Assembly (NCBI GenBank): GCA_964057225.1
Contig: OZ059897.1
Location: 19,096,001 to 19,160,000, forward strand
DNA from: Auanema rhodensis
Lineage: Eukaryota; Nematoda; Chromadorea; Rhabditida; Rhabditidae
Direction of reading: 5' to 3'
Length of the DNA stretch: 64,000 nucleotides
Numbering within the stretch: position 1 is the stretch's first letter; each line of letters begins with the position of its first letter. The position numbers and the translations under genes were made by a program. Of this stretch, positions 1-10,300 are shown one piece after another. The notes under the pieces are model-generated. The model saw nothing but the letters and a program-made list of their open reading frames with translations, had not been told where the DNA came from and made no database searches.

Positions 1-50
1 GAGTTTCCATGTACACTCAACATTGCTTCCAAAAACATTTTGACAAAAAT

Positions 51-62
51 TTTTTCGAAAAA
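51..62. other. 12-bp perfect palindrome in the A/T-run region
   Basis: TTTTTCGAAAAA is self-complementary and centred on a CpG. It lies between an A run on its left and ATTTC on its right. Nearly every monomer has it. In the six 350-bp G monomers one A of the right arm is lost, in type L the CpG has become TpG, and in the monomer at 62466 the G is A with one extra A. It may simply reflect A/T-run composition. Confidence 0.7.
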
Positions 63-128
63 TTTCAAAATAATTTAGCAAAAAGTAGATGTTTTAAGAT
101 TCCATTTTTCAAGGCAAAGACGATGGAC

Positions 129-145
129 AATGTTATTCAACGAAA
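129..145 (-). other. Partial CENP-B-box-like 17-mer (weak)
   Basis: Read on the minus strand, TTTCGTTGAATAACATT aligns to the mammalian CENP-B box (YTTCGTTGGAARCGGGA) with the first eight bases and two later ones matching, 10 of 17. The essential 3' CGGG is absent. The left half is the part of the box that includes the required TTCG and the following A at position 10 also matches. The element is present in almost all monomers; types X (58952, 60357, 62818) change one base of it. It is listed as a motif only. No binding is claimed. Confidence 0.2.
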
Positions 146-173
146 AAATTATTTCTTCAGGGTGAAAATCGAG

Positions 174-195
174 GATATAAGTGTGAACTTATATC
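174..195. other. Inverted repeat, 9-bp arms, 4-nt loop
   Basis: GATATAAGT and ACTTATATC are perfect reverse complements separated by GTGA, so each strand could form a 22-nt hairpin. The element recurs in most monomers. Types J and V change A180 to T, type T breaks pairs 174-195 and 180-189, and types U and W change the last two bases of the right arm. These changes are not compensated on the other arm, so pairing does not seem to be strictly maintained. Confidence 0.8.
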
Positions 196-212
196 AGTTG
201 ATATCTCGGTGC

Positions 213-263
213 ATTTTTAAGCTAGCGCAAATCTGATAACACAGATCGACGCAGCTTAAAAAT
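213..263. other. Long imperfect hairpin, 19 base pairs in 51 nt
   Basis: The outer stem pairs 213-223 (ATTTTTAAGCT) with 253-263 (AGCTTAAAAAT), 11 perfect pairs. A single unpaired A at 224 follows, then GCG/CGC (225-227 with 250-252), a 3 x 3 internal loop, ATCTG/CAGAT (231-235 with 242-246) and the hexaloop ATAACA at 236-241. It is the strongest dyad in the unit and recurs in essentially every monomer. Two variants at position 238 (C or G) fall in the loop. Types K (T218C), the five G monomers with T217A, and the A260T monomers each break one pair without compensation. Confidence 0.8.
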
Positions 264-346
264 CCGCATCGAATGCACTATACTACATTGAAAAACGCTT
301 GATACAAAAATTAGTTATGATCGTTTGAAAAATGATGCATTAGTGT

Positions 347-374
347 ATGTTGAGTTTCCATGTACACTCAACAT
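347..374. other. Inverted repeat spanning the chosen monomer junction
   Basis: ATGTTGAGT (347-355) and ACTCAACAT (366-374) are perfect 9-bp reverse complements around the 10-nt loop TTCCATGTAC. It recurs at nearly every junction. The arms are almost invariant: one substitution is seen before 44909 (TGAATG for TGTATG, just outside the arm). Type S changes a loop base (CCATCTAC), which also removes the RsaI site. The monomer start used here is arbitrary and cuts this dyad. Confidence 0.8.
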
Positions 375-702
375 TGCTTCCAAAAACATTTTGACAAAAA
401 TTTTTTCGAAAAATTTCAAAATAATTTAGCAAAAAGTAGATGTTTTTAGATTCCATTTCTCAAGGCAAAGACGATAGACAATGTTATTCAACGAAAAAAT
501 TAATTCTTCAGGGTGAAAATCGAGGATATAAGTGTGAACTTATATCAGTTGATATCTCGGTGCATTTTTAAGCTAGCGCAAATCTGATAACACAGATCGA
601 CGCAGCTTAAAAATCCGCATCGAATGCACTATACTACATTGAAAAACGCTTGATACAAAAATTAGTTATGATCGTTTGAAAAATGATGCATTAGTGTATG
701 TT
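352..702 (+). repeat. Monomer type B
   Basis: Type B has GTTTTTAG, CCATTTCTC, GATAGAC and AATTAATTC. Starts: 352, 2458, 4213, 5266, 16496, 19298, 23159, 30179, 30881, 37197. A subgroup at 2458, 4213, 5266 and 30179 also reads TTTCGAAATAA, and three of these (4213, 5266, 30179) read CGGGGCAT. The copies at 19298 and 23159 share GATGACACAG. Tails vary: 352 has GAAAAACGCTTGATAC, 4213 has GAGAAACACTTGATAC, the others GAGAAACGCTTAATAC. Confidence 0.8.
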
Positions 703-1053
703 GAGTTTCCATGTACACTCAACATTGCTTCCAAAAACATTTTGACAAAAATTTTTTCGAAAAATTTCAAAATAATTTAGCAAAAAGTAGATGTTTTTAG
801 ATTCCTTTTTTCAAGGCAAAGACGATGGACAATGTTATTCAACGAAAAAATTATTTCTTCAGGGTGAAAATCGAGGATATAAGTGTGAACTTATATCAGT
901 TGATATCTCGGTGCATTTTTAAGCTAGCGCAAATCTGATAACACAGATCGACGCAGCTTAAAAATCCGCATCGAATGCACTATACTACATTGAAAAACGC
1001 TTGATACAAAAATTAGTTATGATCGTTTGAAAAATGATGCATTAGTGTATGTT
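703..1053 (+). repeat. Monomer type C
   Basis: Type C has GTTTTTAG, CCTTTTTTC, GGCAAAGACGATGG and AAATTATTTC, with tail GAAAAACGCTTGATAC. Starts: 703, 3511, 4564, 16847, 19649, 23510, 27371, 29477, 37548. Copies at 16847 and 37548 share the private tail CATTAAAAAACGC, evidence that they are duplicates. The 27371 copy has TTTTTAAACTAG, which creates a DraI site. C follows B directly in five cases and precedes A in others. Confidence 0.8.
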
Positions 1054-1404
1054 GAGTTTCCATGTACACTCAACATTGCTTCCAAAAACATTTTGACAAA
1101 AATTTTTTCGAAAAATTTCAAAATAATTTAGCAAAAAGTAGATGTTTTAAGATTCCATTTTTCAAGGCAAAGACGATGGACAATGTTATTCAACGAAAAA
1201 ATTATTTCTTCAGGGTGAAAATCGAGGATATAAGTGTGAACTTATATCAGTTGATATCTCGGTGCATTTTTAAGCTAGCGCAAATCTGATAACACAGATC
1301 GACGCAGCTTAAAAATCCGCATCGAATGCACTATACTACATTGAAAAACGCTTGATACAAAAATTAGTTATGATCGTTTGAAAAATGATGCATTAGTGTA
1401 TGTT
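1054..1404 (+). repeat. Monomer type A
   Basis: Type A combines GTTTTAAG (where most types read GTTTTTAG), CCATTTTTC, GACGATGG, AAATTATTTC and the tail GAAAAACGCTTGATAC. Starts: 1, 1054, 1405, 1756, 2107, 3862, 4915, 7723, 8776, 10180, 16145, 18947, 20702, 27722, 29828. The copy at 1756 has CCGGAT for CCGCAT. Three variants with tail GAGAAACGCTTAATAC lie at 10882 and 33338 (ATTATTCC) and 34040 (ATTATATC). A 75-codon frame is open in these copies only because neither TAG at GTTTTTAG nor TAA at AATTAATT is present. Confidence 0.85.
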
Positions 1405-2808
1405 GAGTTTCCATGTACACTCAACATTGCTTCCAAAAACATTTTGACAAAAATTTTTTCGAAAAATTTCAAAATAATTTAGCAAAAAGTAGATGTTTTA
1501 AGATTCCATTTTTCAAGGCAAAGACGATGGACAATGTTATTCAACGAAAAAATTATTTCTTCAGGGTGAAAATCGAGGATATAAGTGTGAACTTATATCA
1601 GTTGATATCTCGGTGCATTTTTAAGCTAGCGCAAATCTGATAACACAGATCGACGCAGCTTAAAAATCCGCATCGAATGCACTATACTACATTGAAAAAC
1701 GCTTGATACAAAAATTAGTTATGATCGTTTGAAAAATGATGCATTAGTGTATGTTGAGTTTCCATGTACACTCAACATTGCTTCCAAAAACATTTTGACA
1801 AAAATTTTTTCGAAAAATTTCAAAATAATTTAGCAAAAAGTAGATGTTTTAAGATTCCATTTTTCAAGGCAAAGACGATGGACAATGTTATTCAACGAAA
1901 AAATTATTTCTTCAGGGTGAAAATCGAGGATATAAGTGTGAACTTATATCAGTTGATATCTCGGTGCATTTTTAAGCTAGCGCAAATCTGATAACACAGA
2001 TCGACGCAGCTTAAAAATCCGGATCGAATGCACTATACTACATTGAAAAACGCTTGATACAAAAATTAGTTATGATCGTTTGAAAAATGATGCATTAGTG
2101 TATGTTGAGTTTCCATGTACACTCAACATTGCTTCCAAAAACATTTTGACAAAAATTTTTTCGAAAAATTTCAAAATAATTTAGCAAAAAGTAGATGTTT
2201 TAAGATTCCATTTTTCAAGGCAAAGACGATGGACAATGTTATTCAACGAAAAAATTATTTCTTCAGGGTGAAAATCGAGGATATAAGTGTGAACTTATAT
2301 CAGTTGATATCTCGGTGCATTTTTAAGCTAGCGCAAATCTGATAACACAGATCGACGCAGCTTAAAAATCCGCATCGAATGCACTATACTACATTGAAAA
2401 ACGCTTGATACAAAAATTAGTTATGATCGTTTGAAAAATGATGCATTAGTGTATGTTGAGTTTCCATGTACACTCAACATTGCTTCCAAAAACATTTTGA
2501 CAAAAATTTTTTCGAAAAATTTCGAAATAATTTAGCAAAAAGTAGATGTTTTTAGATTCCATTTCTCAAGGCAAAGACGATAGACAATGTTATTCAACGA
2601 AAAAATTAATTCTTCAGGGTGAAAATCGAGGATATAAGTGTGAACTTATATCAGTTGATATCTCGGTGCATTTTTAAGCTAGCGCAAATCTGATAACACA
2701 GATCGACGCAGCTTGAAAATCCGCATCGAATGCACTATACTACATTGAGAAACGCTTAATACAAAAATTAGTTATGATCGTTTGAAAAATGATGCATTAG
2801 TGTATGTT

Positions 2809-3159
2809 GAGTTTCCATGTACACTCAACATTGCTTCCAAAAACATTTTGACAAAAATTTTTTCGAAAAATTTCAAAATAATTTAGCGAAAAGTAGATGT
2901 TTTTAGATTCCATTTTTCAAGGCAAAGACGATGGACAATGTTATTCAACGAAAAAATTAATTCTTCAGGGTGAAAATCGAGGATATAAGTGTGAACTTAT
3001 ATCAGTTGATATCTCGGTGCATTTTTAAGCTAGCGCAAATCTGATAACACAGATCGACGCAGCTTAAAAATCCGCATCGAATGCACTATACTACATTGAG
3101 AAACACTTGATACAAAAATTAGTTATGATCGTTTGAAAAATGATGCATTAGTGTATGTT
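2809..3159 (+). repeat. Monomer type G and its subtypes
   Basis: Type G is marked by TAGCGAAAAG with GTTTTTAG, CCATTTTTC, GATGG and AATTAATTC. Starts: 2809, 12637, 13339, 14041, 14743, 15094, 15444, 15794, 17198, 18596, 20351, 35795, 36146, 36496, 36846, 37899, 38599, 38950, 39650, 39999, 40699, 41050, 41400, 41750. Subtypes: 350 bp with CGAAAATTTC (15094, 15444, 36146, 36496, 41050, 41400); CATTTATAAGC with tail GAAAAACGCTTGATAC (15794, 18596, 20351, 36846, 41750); 349 bp with GCATGTGTATG (17198, 37899, 38950, 39650, 39999). The type is the most frequent in the window. Confidence 0.85.
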
Positions 3160-3510
3160 GAGTTTCCATCTACACTCAACATTGCTTCCAAAAACATTTT
3201 GACAAAAATTTTTTCGAAAAATTTCAAAAGAATTTAGCAAAAAGTAGATGTTTTTAGATTCCATTTTTCAAGGCAAAGACGATAGACAATGTTATTCAAC
3301 GAAAAAATTAATTCTTTAGGGTGAAAATCGAGGATATAAGTGTGAACTTATATCAGTTGATATCTCGGTGCATTTTTAAGCTAGCGCAAATCTGATAACA
3401 CAGATCGACGCAGCTTAAAAATCCGCATCGAATGCACTATACTACATTGAGAAACACTTGATACAAAAATTAGTTATGATCGTTTGAAAAATGATGCATT
3501 AGTGTATGTT
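3160..3510 (+). repeat. Monomer type S
   Basis: Type S has CCATCTACACTC, TTCAAAAGAATTT, GATAGAC and TTCTTTAGGG. Starts: 3160, 22808, 26318, 28775. The last three also have GATCACACAG and TACACAAATTAG; the last two GTTTAGATCG. Each is preceded by a monomer ending GAGAAACACTTGATAC (G at 2809, E at 22457, 25967 and 28424), so the left flank travels with it. Confidence 0.85.
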
Positions 3511-5616
3511 GAGTTTCCATGTACACTCAACATTGCTTCCAAAAACATTTTGACAAAAATTTTTTCGAAAAATTTCAAAATAATTTAGCAAAAAGTAGAT
3601 GTTTTTAGATTCCTTTTTTCAAGGCAAAGACGATGGACAATGTTATTCAACGAAAAAATTATTTCTTCAGGGTGAAAATCGAGGATATAAGTGTGAACTT
3701 ATATCAGTTGATATCTCGGTGCATTTTTAAGCTAGCGCAAATCTGATAACACAGATCGACGCAGCTTAAAAATCCGCATCGAATGCACTATACTACATTG
3801 AAAAACGCTTGATACAAAAATTAGTTATGATCGTTTGAAAAATGATGCATTAGTGTATGTTGAGTTTCCATGTACACTCAACATTGCTTCCAAAAACATT
3901 TTGACAAAAATTTTTTCGAAAAATTTCAAAATAATTTAGCAAAAAGTAGATGTTTTAAGATTCCATTTTTCAAGGCAAAGACGATGGACAATGTTATTCA
4001 ACGAAAAAATTATTTCTTCAGGGTGAAAATCGAGGATATAAGTGTGAACTTATATCAGTTGATATCTCGGTGCATTTTTAAGCTAGCGCAAATCTGATAA
4101 CACAGATCGACGCAGCTTAAAAATCCGCATCGAATGCACTATACTACATTGAAAAACGCTTGATACAAAAATTAGTTATGATCGTTTGAAAAATGATGCA
4201 TTAGTGTATGTTGAGTTTCCATGTACACTCAACATTGCTTCCAAAAACATTTTGACAAAAATTTTTTCGAAAAATTTCGAAATAATTTAGCAAAAAGTAG
4301 ATGTTTTTAGATTCCATTTCTCAAGGCAAAGACGATAGACAATGTTATTCAACGAAAAAATTAATTCTTCAGGGTGAAAATCGAGGATATAAGTGTGAAC
4401 TTATATCAGTTGATATCTCGGGGCATTTTTAAGCTAGCGCAAATCTGATAACACAGATCGACGCAGCTTAAAAATCCGCATCGAATGCACTATACTACAT
4501 TGAGAAACACTTGATACAAAAATTAGTTATGATCGTTTGAAAAATGATGCATTAGTGTATGTTGAGTTTCCATGTACACTCAACATTGCTTCCAAAAACA
4601 TTTTGACAAAAATTTTTTCGAAAAATTTCAAAATAATTTAGCAAAAAGTAGATGTTTTTAGATTCCTTTTTTCAAGGCAAAGACGATGGACAATGTTATT
4701 CAACGAAAAAATTATTTCTTCAGGGTGAAAATCGAGGATATAAGTGTGAACTTATATCAGTTGATATCTCGGTGCATTTTTAAGCTAGCGCAAATCTGAT
4801 AACACAGATCGACGCAGCTTAAAAATCCGCATCGAATGCACTATACTACATTGAAAAACGCTTGATACAAAAATTAGTTATGATCGTTTGAAAAATGATG
4901 CATTAGTGTATGTTGAGTTTCCATGTACACTCAACATTGCTTCCAAAAACATTTTGACAAAAATTTTTTCGAAAAATTTCAAAATAATTTAGCAAAAAGT
5001 AGATGTTTTAAGATTCCATTTTTCAAGGCAAAGACGATGGACAATGTTATTCAACGAAAAAATTATTTCTTCAGGGTGAAAATCGAGGATATAAGTGTGA
5101 ACTTATATCAGTTGATATCTCGGTGCATTTTTAAGCTAGCGCAAATCTGATAACACAGATCGACGCAGCTTAAAAATCCGCATCGAATGCACTATACTAC
5201 ATTGAAAAACGCTTGATACAAAAATTAGTTATGATCGTTTGAAAAATGATGCATTAGTGTATGTTGAGTTTCCATGTACACTCAACATTGCTTCCAAAAA
5301 CATTTTGACAAAAATTTTTTCGAAAAATTTCGAAATAATTTAGCAAAAAGTAGATGTTTTTAGATTCCATTTCTCAAGGCAAAGACGATAGACAATGTTA
5401 TTCAACGAAAAAATTAATTCTTCAGGGTGAAAATCGAGGATATAAGTGTGAACTTATATCAGTTGATATCTCGGGGCATTTTTAAGCTAGCGCAAATCTG
5501 ATAACACAGATCGACGCAGCTTAAAAATCCGCATCGAATGCACTATACTACATTGAGAAACGCTTAATACAAAAATTAGTTATGATCGTTTGAAAAATGA
5601 TGCATTAGTGTATGTT
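3511..5616 (+). repeat. Higher-order repeat C-A-B, two copies of 1053 bp
   Basis: 3511-4563 and 4564-5616 are both C, A, B, and both B copies share TTTCGAAATAA and CGGGGCAT. The clear difference is the last tail: GAGAAACACTTGATAC in the first and GAGAAACGCTTAATAC in the second. The block C-A-B-D starting at 4564 recurs at 29477. Confidence 0.8.
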
Positions 5617-5967
5617 GAGTTTCCATGTACACTCAACATTGCTTCCAAAAACATTTTGACAAAAATTTTTTCGAAAAATTTCAAAATAATTTAGCAAAAA
5701 GTAGATGTTTTTAGATTCCTTTTTTCAAGGCAAAAACGATGGACAATGTTATTCAACGAAAAAATTATTTCTTCAGGGTGAAAATCGAGGATATAAGTGT
5801 GAACTTATATCAGTTGATATCTCGGTACATTTTTAAGCTAGCGCAAATCTGATAACACAGATCGACGCAGCTTAAAAATCCGGATCGAATGCACTATACT
5901 ACATTAAGAAACACTTGATACAAAAATTAGTTATGATCGTTTGAAAAATGATGCATTAGTGTATGTT

Positions 5968-6318
5968 GAGTTTCCATGTACACTCAACATTGCTTCCAAA
6001 AACATTTTGACAAAAATTTTTTCGAAAAATTTCAAAATAATTTAGCAAAAAGTAGATGTTTTTAGATTCCTTTTTTCAAGGCAAAAACGATGGACAATGT
6101 TATTCAACGAAAAAATTATTTCTTCAGGGTGAAAATCGAGGATATAAGTGTGAACTTATATCAGTTGATATCTCGGTGCATTTTTAAGCTAGCGCAAATC
6201 TGATAACACAGATCGACGCAGCTTAAAAATCCGGATCGAATGCACTATACTACATTAAGAAACACTTGATACAAAAATTAGTTATGATCGTTTGAAAAAT
6301 GATGCATTAGTGTATGTT
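5968..6318 (+). repeat. Monomer type D
   Basis: Type D resembles C but reads GGCAAAAACGATGG, CCGGATCG and the tail AAGAAACACTTGATAC. Starts: 5617, 5968, 8074, 10531, 30530, 31232, 31934, 32987. The 5617 copy has CGGTACAT, and the 8074 copy AATGTTTTCG. The copy at 9127 has a D body but CCGCAT and the tail GAGAAACGCTTAATAC, so it looks like a D-to-F or D-to-E mosaic. Confidence 0.8.
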
Positions 6319-6669
6319 GAGTTTCCATGTACACTCAACATTGCTTCCAAAAACATTTTGACAAAAATTTTTTCGAAAAATTTCAAAATAATTTAGCAAA
6401 AAGTAGATGTTTTAAGATTCCATTTTTCAAGGCAAAGACGATGGACAATGTTATTCAACGAAAAAATTAATTCTTCAGGGTGAAAATCGAGGATATAAGT
6501 GTGAACTTATATCAGTTGATATCTCGGTGCATTTTTAAGCTAGCGCAAATCTGATAACACAGATCGACGCAGCTTAAAAATCCGCATCGAATGCACTATA
6601 CTACATTGAGAAACGCTTAATACAAAAATTAGTTATGATCGTTTGAAAAATGATGCATTAGTGTATGTT
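6319..6669 (+). repeat. Monomer type E (several tails)
   Basis: Type E has GTTTTAAG with AATTAATTC. Starts with tail GAGAAACGCTTAATAC: 6319, 11584, 31583, 32285, 34391, 35093. With GAAAAACGCTTGATAC: 23861, 24563, 25265, 32636. With GAAAAACGCTTAATAC: 21404. With GAGAAACACTTGATAC: 22457, 25967, 28424. The same body on four tails argues for exchange inside the unit. Copies at 34391 and 35093 share TTTTTGAAGG; 35093 also has TTCAGC. The copy at 28424 has GTTTTAAAATTCC. Confidence 0.75.
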
Positions 6670-7020
6670 GAGTTTCCATGTACACTCAACATTGCTTCCA
6701 AAAACATTTTGACAAAAATTTTTTCGAAAAATTTCAAAATAATTTAGCAAAAAGTAGATGTTTTTAGATTCCATTTTTCAAGGCAAAGACGATAGACAAT
6801 GTTATTCAACGAAAAAATTAATTCTTCAGGGTGAAAATCGAGGATATAAGTGTGAACTTATATCAGTTGATATCTCGGTGCATTTTTAAGCTAGCGCAAA
6901 TCTGATAACACAGATCGACGCAGCTTAAAAATCCGCATCGAATGCACTATACTACATTGAGAAACGCTTAATACAAAAATTAGTTATGATCGTTTGAAAA
7001 ATGATGCATTAGTGTATGTT
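6670..7020 (+). repeat. Monomer type F
   Basis: Type F has GTTTTTAG, CCATTTTTC, GATAGAC and AATTAATTC with tail GAGAAACGCTTAATAC. Starts: 6670, 9478, 11233, 33689. The last two share two private changes, CTTAATAATCC and TTTGAGAAATG, which mark the 22-kb duplication described below. Confidence 0.8.
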
Positions 7021-7371
7021 GAGTTTCCATGTACACTCAACATTGCTTCCAAAAACATTTTGACAAAAATTTTTTCGAAAAATTTCAAAATAATTTAGCA
7101 AAAAGTAGATGTTTTAAGATTCCATTTTTCAAGGCAAAGACGATGGACAATGTTATTCAACGAAAAAATTAATTCTTCAGGGTGAAAATCGAGGATATAA
7201 GTGTGAACTTATATCAGTTGATATCTCGGTGCATTTTTAAGCTAGCGCAAATCTGATAACACAGATCGACGCAGCTTAAAAATCCGCATCGAATGCACTA
7301 TACTACATTGAGAAACGCTTAATAGAAAAATTAGTTATGATCGTTTGAAAAATGATGCATTAGTGTATGTT
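7021..7371 (+). repeat. Monomer type E' (tail ending AATAG)
   Basis: E' has the E body with the private tail GAGAAACGCTTAATAG. Starts: 7021, 7372, 8425, 9829, 12286, 12988, 13690, 14392, 35444, 38248, 39299, 40348. From 12286 on, each copy is followed directly by a G monomer, and earlier ones mostly by A. The 12286 copy differs by TTCAGC and TTTTTAAAGG. Confidence 0.8.
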
Positions 7372-10300
7372 GAGTTTCCATGTACACTCAACATTGCTTC
7401 CAAAAACATTTTGACAAAAATTTTTTCGAAAAATTTCAAAATAATTTAGCAAAAAGTAGATGTTTTAAGATTCCATTTTTCAAGGCAAAGACGATGGACA
7501 ATGTTATTCAACGAAAAAATTAATTCTTCAGGGTGAAAATCGAGGATATAAGTGTGAACTTATATCAGTTGATATCTCGGTGCATTTTTAAGCTAGCGCA
7601 AATCTGATAACACAGATCGACGCAGCTTAAAAATCCGCATCGAATGCACTATACTACATTGAGAAACGCTTAATAGAAAAATTAGTTATGATCGTTTGAA
7701 AAATGATGCATTAGTGTATGTTGAGTTTCCATGTACACTCAACATTGCTTCCAAAAACATTTTGACAAAAATTTTTTCGAAAAATTTCAAAATAATTTAG
7801 CAAAAAGTAGATGTTTTAAGATTCCATTTTTCAAGGCAAAGACGATGGACAATGTTATTCAACGAAAAAATTATTTCTTCAGGGTGAAAATCGAGGATAT
7901 AAGTGTGAACTTATATCAGTTGATATCTCGGTGCATTTTTAAGCTAGCGCAAATCTGATAACACAGATCGACGCAGCTTAAAAATCCGCATCGAATGCAC
8001 TATACTACATTGAAAAACGCTTGATACAAAAATTAGTTATGATCGTTTGAAAAATGATGCATTAGTGTATGTTGAGTTTCCATGTACACTCAACATTGCT
8101 TCCAAAAACATTTTGACAAAAATGTTTTCGAAAAATTTCAAAATAATTTAGCAAAAAGTAGATGTTTTTAGATTCCTTTTTTCAAGGCAAAAACGATGGA
8201 CAATGTTATTCAACGAAAAAATTATTTCTTCAGGGTGAAAATCGAGGATATAAGTGTGAACTTATATCAGTTGATATCTCGGTGCATTTTTAAGCTAGCG
8301 CAAATCTGATAACACAGATCGACGCAGCTTAAAAATCCGGATCGAATGCACTATACTACATTAAGAAACACTTGATACAAAAATTAGTTATGATCGTTTG
8401 AAAAATGATGCATTAGTGTATGTTGAGTTTCCATGTACACTCAACATTGCTTCCAAAAACATTTTGACAAAAATTTTTTCGAAAAATTTCAAAATAATTT
8501 AGCAAAAAGTAGATGTTTTAAGATTCCATTTTTCAAGGCAAAGACGATGGACAATGTTATTCAACGAAAAAATTAATTCTTCAGGGTGAAAATCGAGGAT
8601 ATAAGTGTGAACTTATATCAGTTGATATCTCGGTGCATTTTTAAGCTAGCGCAAATCTGATAACACAGATCGACGCAGCTTAAAAATCCGCATCGAATGC
8701 ACTATACTACATTGAGAAACGCTTAATAGAAAAATTAGTTATGATCGTTTGAAAAATGATGCATTAGTGTATGTTGAGTTTCCATGTACACTCAACATTG
8801 CTTCCAAAAACATTTTGACAAAAATTTTTTCGAAAAATTTCAAAATAATTTAGCAAAAAGTAGATGTTTTAAGATTCCATTTTTCAAGGCAAAGACGATG
8901 GACAATGTTATTCAACGAAAAAATTATTTCTTCAGGGTGAAAATCGAGGATATAAGTGTGAACTTATATCAGTTGATATCTCGGTGCATTTTTAAGCTAG
9001 CGCAAATCTGATAACACAGATCGACGCAGCTTAAAAATCCGCATCGAATGCACTATACTACATTGAAAAACGCTTGATACAAAAATTAGTTATGATCGTT
9101 TGAAAAATGATGCATTAGTGTATGTTGAGTTTCCATGTACACTCAACATTGCTTCCAAAAACATTTTGACAAAAATTTTTTCGAAAAATTTCAAAATAAT
9201 TTAGCAAAAAGTAGATGTTTTTAGATTCCTTTTTTCAAGGCAAAAACGATGGACAATGTTATTCAACGAAAAAATTATTTCTTCAGGGTGAAAATCGAGG
9301 ATATAAGTGTGAACTTATATCAGTTGATATCTCGGTGCATTTTTAAGCTAGCGCAAATCTGATAACACAGATCGACGCAGCTTAAAAATCCGCATCGAAT
9401 GCACTATACTACATTGAGAAACGCTTAATACAAAAATTAGTTATGATCGTTTGAAAAATGATGCATTAGTGTATGTTGAGTTTCCATGTACACTCAACAT
9501 TGCTTCCAAAAACATTTTGACAAAAATTTTTTCGAAAAATTTCAAAATAATTTAGCAAAAAGTAGATGTTTTTAGATTCCATTTTTCAAGGCAAAGACGA
9601 TAGACAATGTTATTCAACGAAAAAATTAATTCTTCAGGGTGAAAATCGAGGATATAAGTGTGAACTTATATCAGTTGATATCTCGGTGCATTTTTAAGCT
9701 AGCGCAAATCTGATAACACAGATCGACGCAGCTTAAAAATCCGCATCGAATGCACTATACTACATTGAGAAACGCTTAATACAAAAATTAGTTATGATCG
9801 TTTGAAAAATGATGCATTAGTGTATGTTGAGTTTCCATGTACACTCAACATTGCTTCCAAAAACATTTTGACAAAAATTTTTTCGAAAAATTTCAAAATA
9901 ATTTAGCAAAAAGTAGATGTTTTAAGATTCCATTTTTCAAGGCAAAGACGATGGACAATGTTATTCAACGAAAAAATTAATTCTTCAGGGTGAAAATCGA
10001 GGATATAAGTGTGAACTTATATCAGTTGATATCTCGGTGCATTTTTAAGCTAGCGCAAATCTGATAACACAGATCGACGCAGCTTAAAAATCCGCATCGA
10101 ATGCACTATACTACATTGAGAAACGCTTAATAGAAAAATTAGTTATGATCGTTTGAAAAATGATGCATTAGTGTATGTTGAGTTTCCATGTACACTCAAC
10201 ATTGCTTCCAAAAACATTTTGACAAAAATTTTTTCGAAAAATTTCAAAATAATTTAGCAAAAAGTAGATGTTTTAAGATTCCATTTTTCAAGGCAAAGAC

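Larger units (their letters stand above)
1..351 (+). repeat. Reference satellite monomer (type A), with internal landmarks
   Basis: This first complete copy is used as coordinate reference. It has 53 C and 57 G in 351 bp and contains 12 CpG dinucleotides. Landmarks are a RsaI site GTAC at 11-14, a BstBI site TTCGAA at 54-59, EcoRV GATATC at 200-205, NheI GCTAGC at 221-226 and NsiI ATGCAT at 335-340. The left third carries several A or T runs (31-35, 45-55, 58-62, 80-84), and the part from about 170 to 280 is richer in G+C and in dyads. Most single-site variants separating the monomer types fall at about 67-120, 146-195, 216-218 and 286-304. No subrepeat larger than short dyads was recognised inside the unit. 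Confidence 0.95.

Noticed and set aside
31-84. Phased A tracts giving intrinsic curvature
   Set aside because: A and T runs are frequent, but spacing (about 9 to 14 bp) is only loosely helical. A curvature calculation would be needed before claiming a bend.
9-236. 75-codon plus-strand open frame, repeated in many A monomers, in V (51937, 54395) and at 42109
   Set aside because: It is open only where GTTTTAAG and AAATTATT variants coincide, which remove a TAG and a TAA. Other types have the same start and early stops. No conserved domain, no start context, and substitutions do not favour silent positions. It is a by-product of the satellite.
1-351. Origin of the 351-bp unit from a shorter internal repeat
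   Set aside because: Left and right halves were compared by eye, and only short words such as TGCATT and AATGCAC recur. No convincing half-unit alignment was found.
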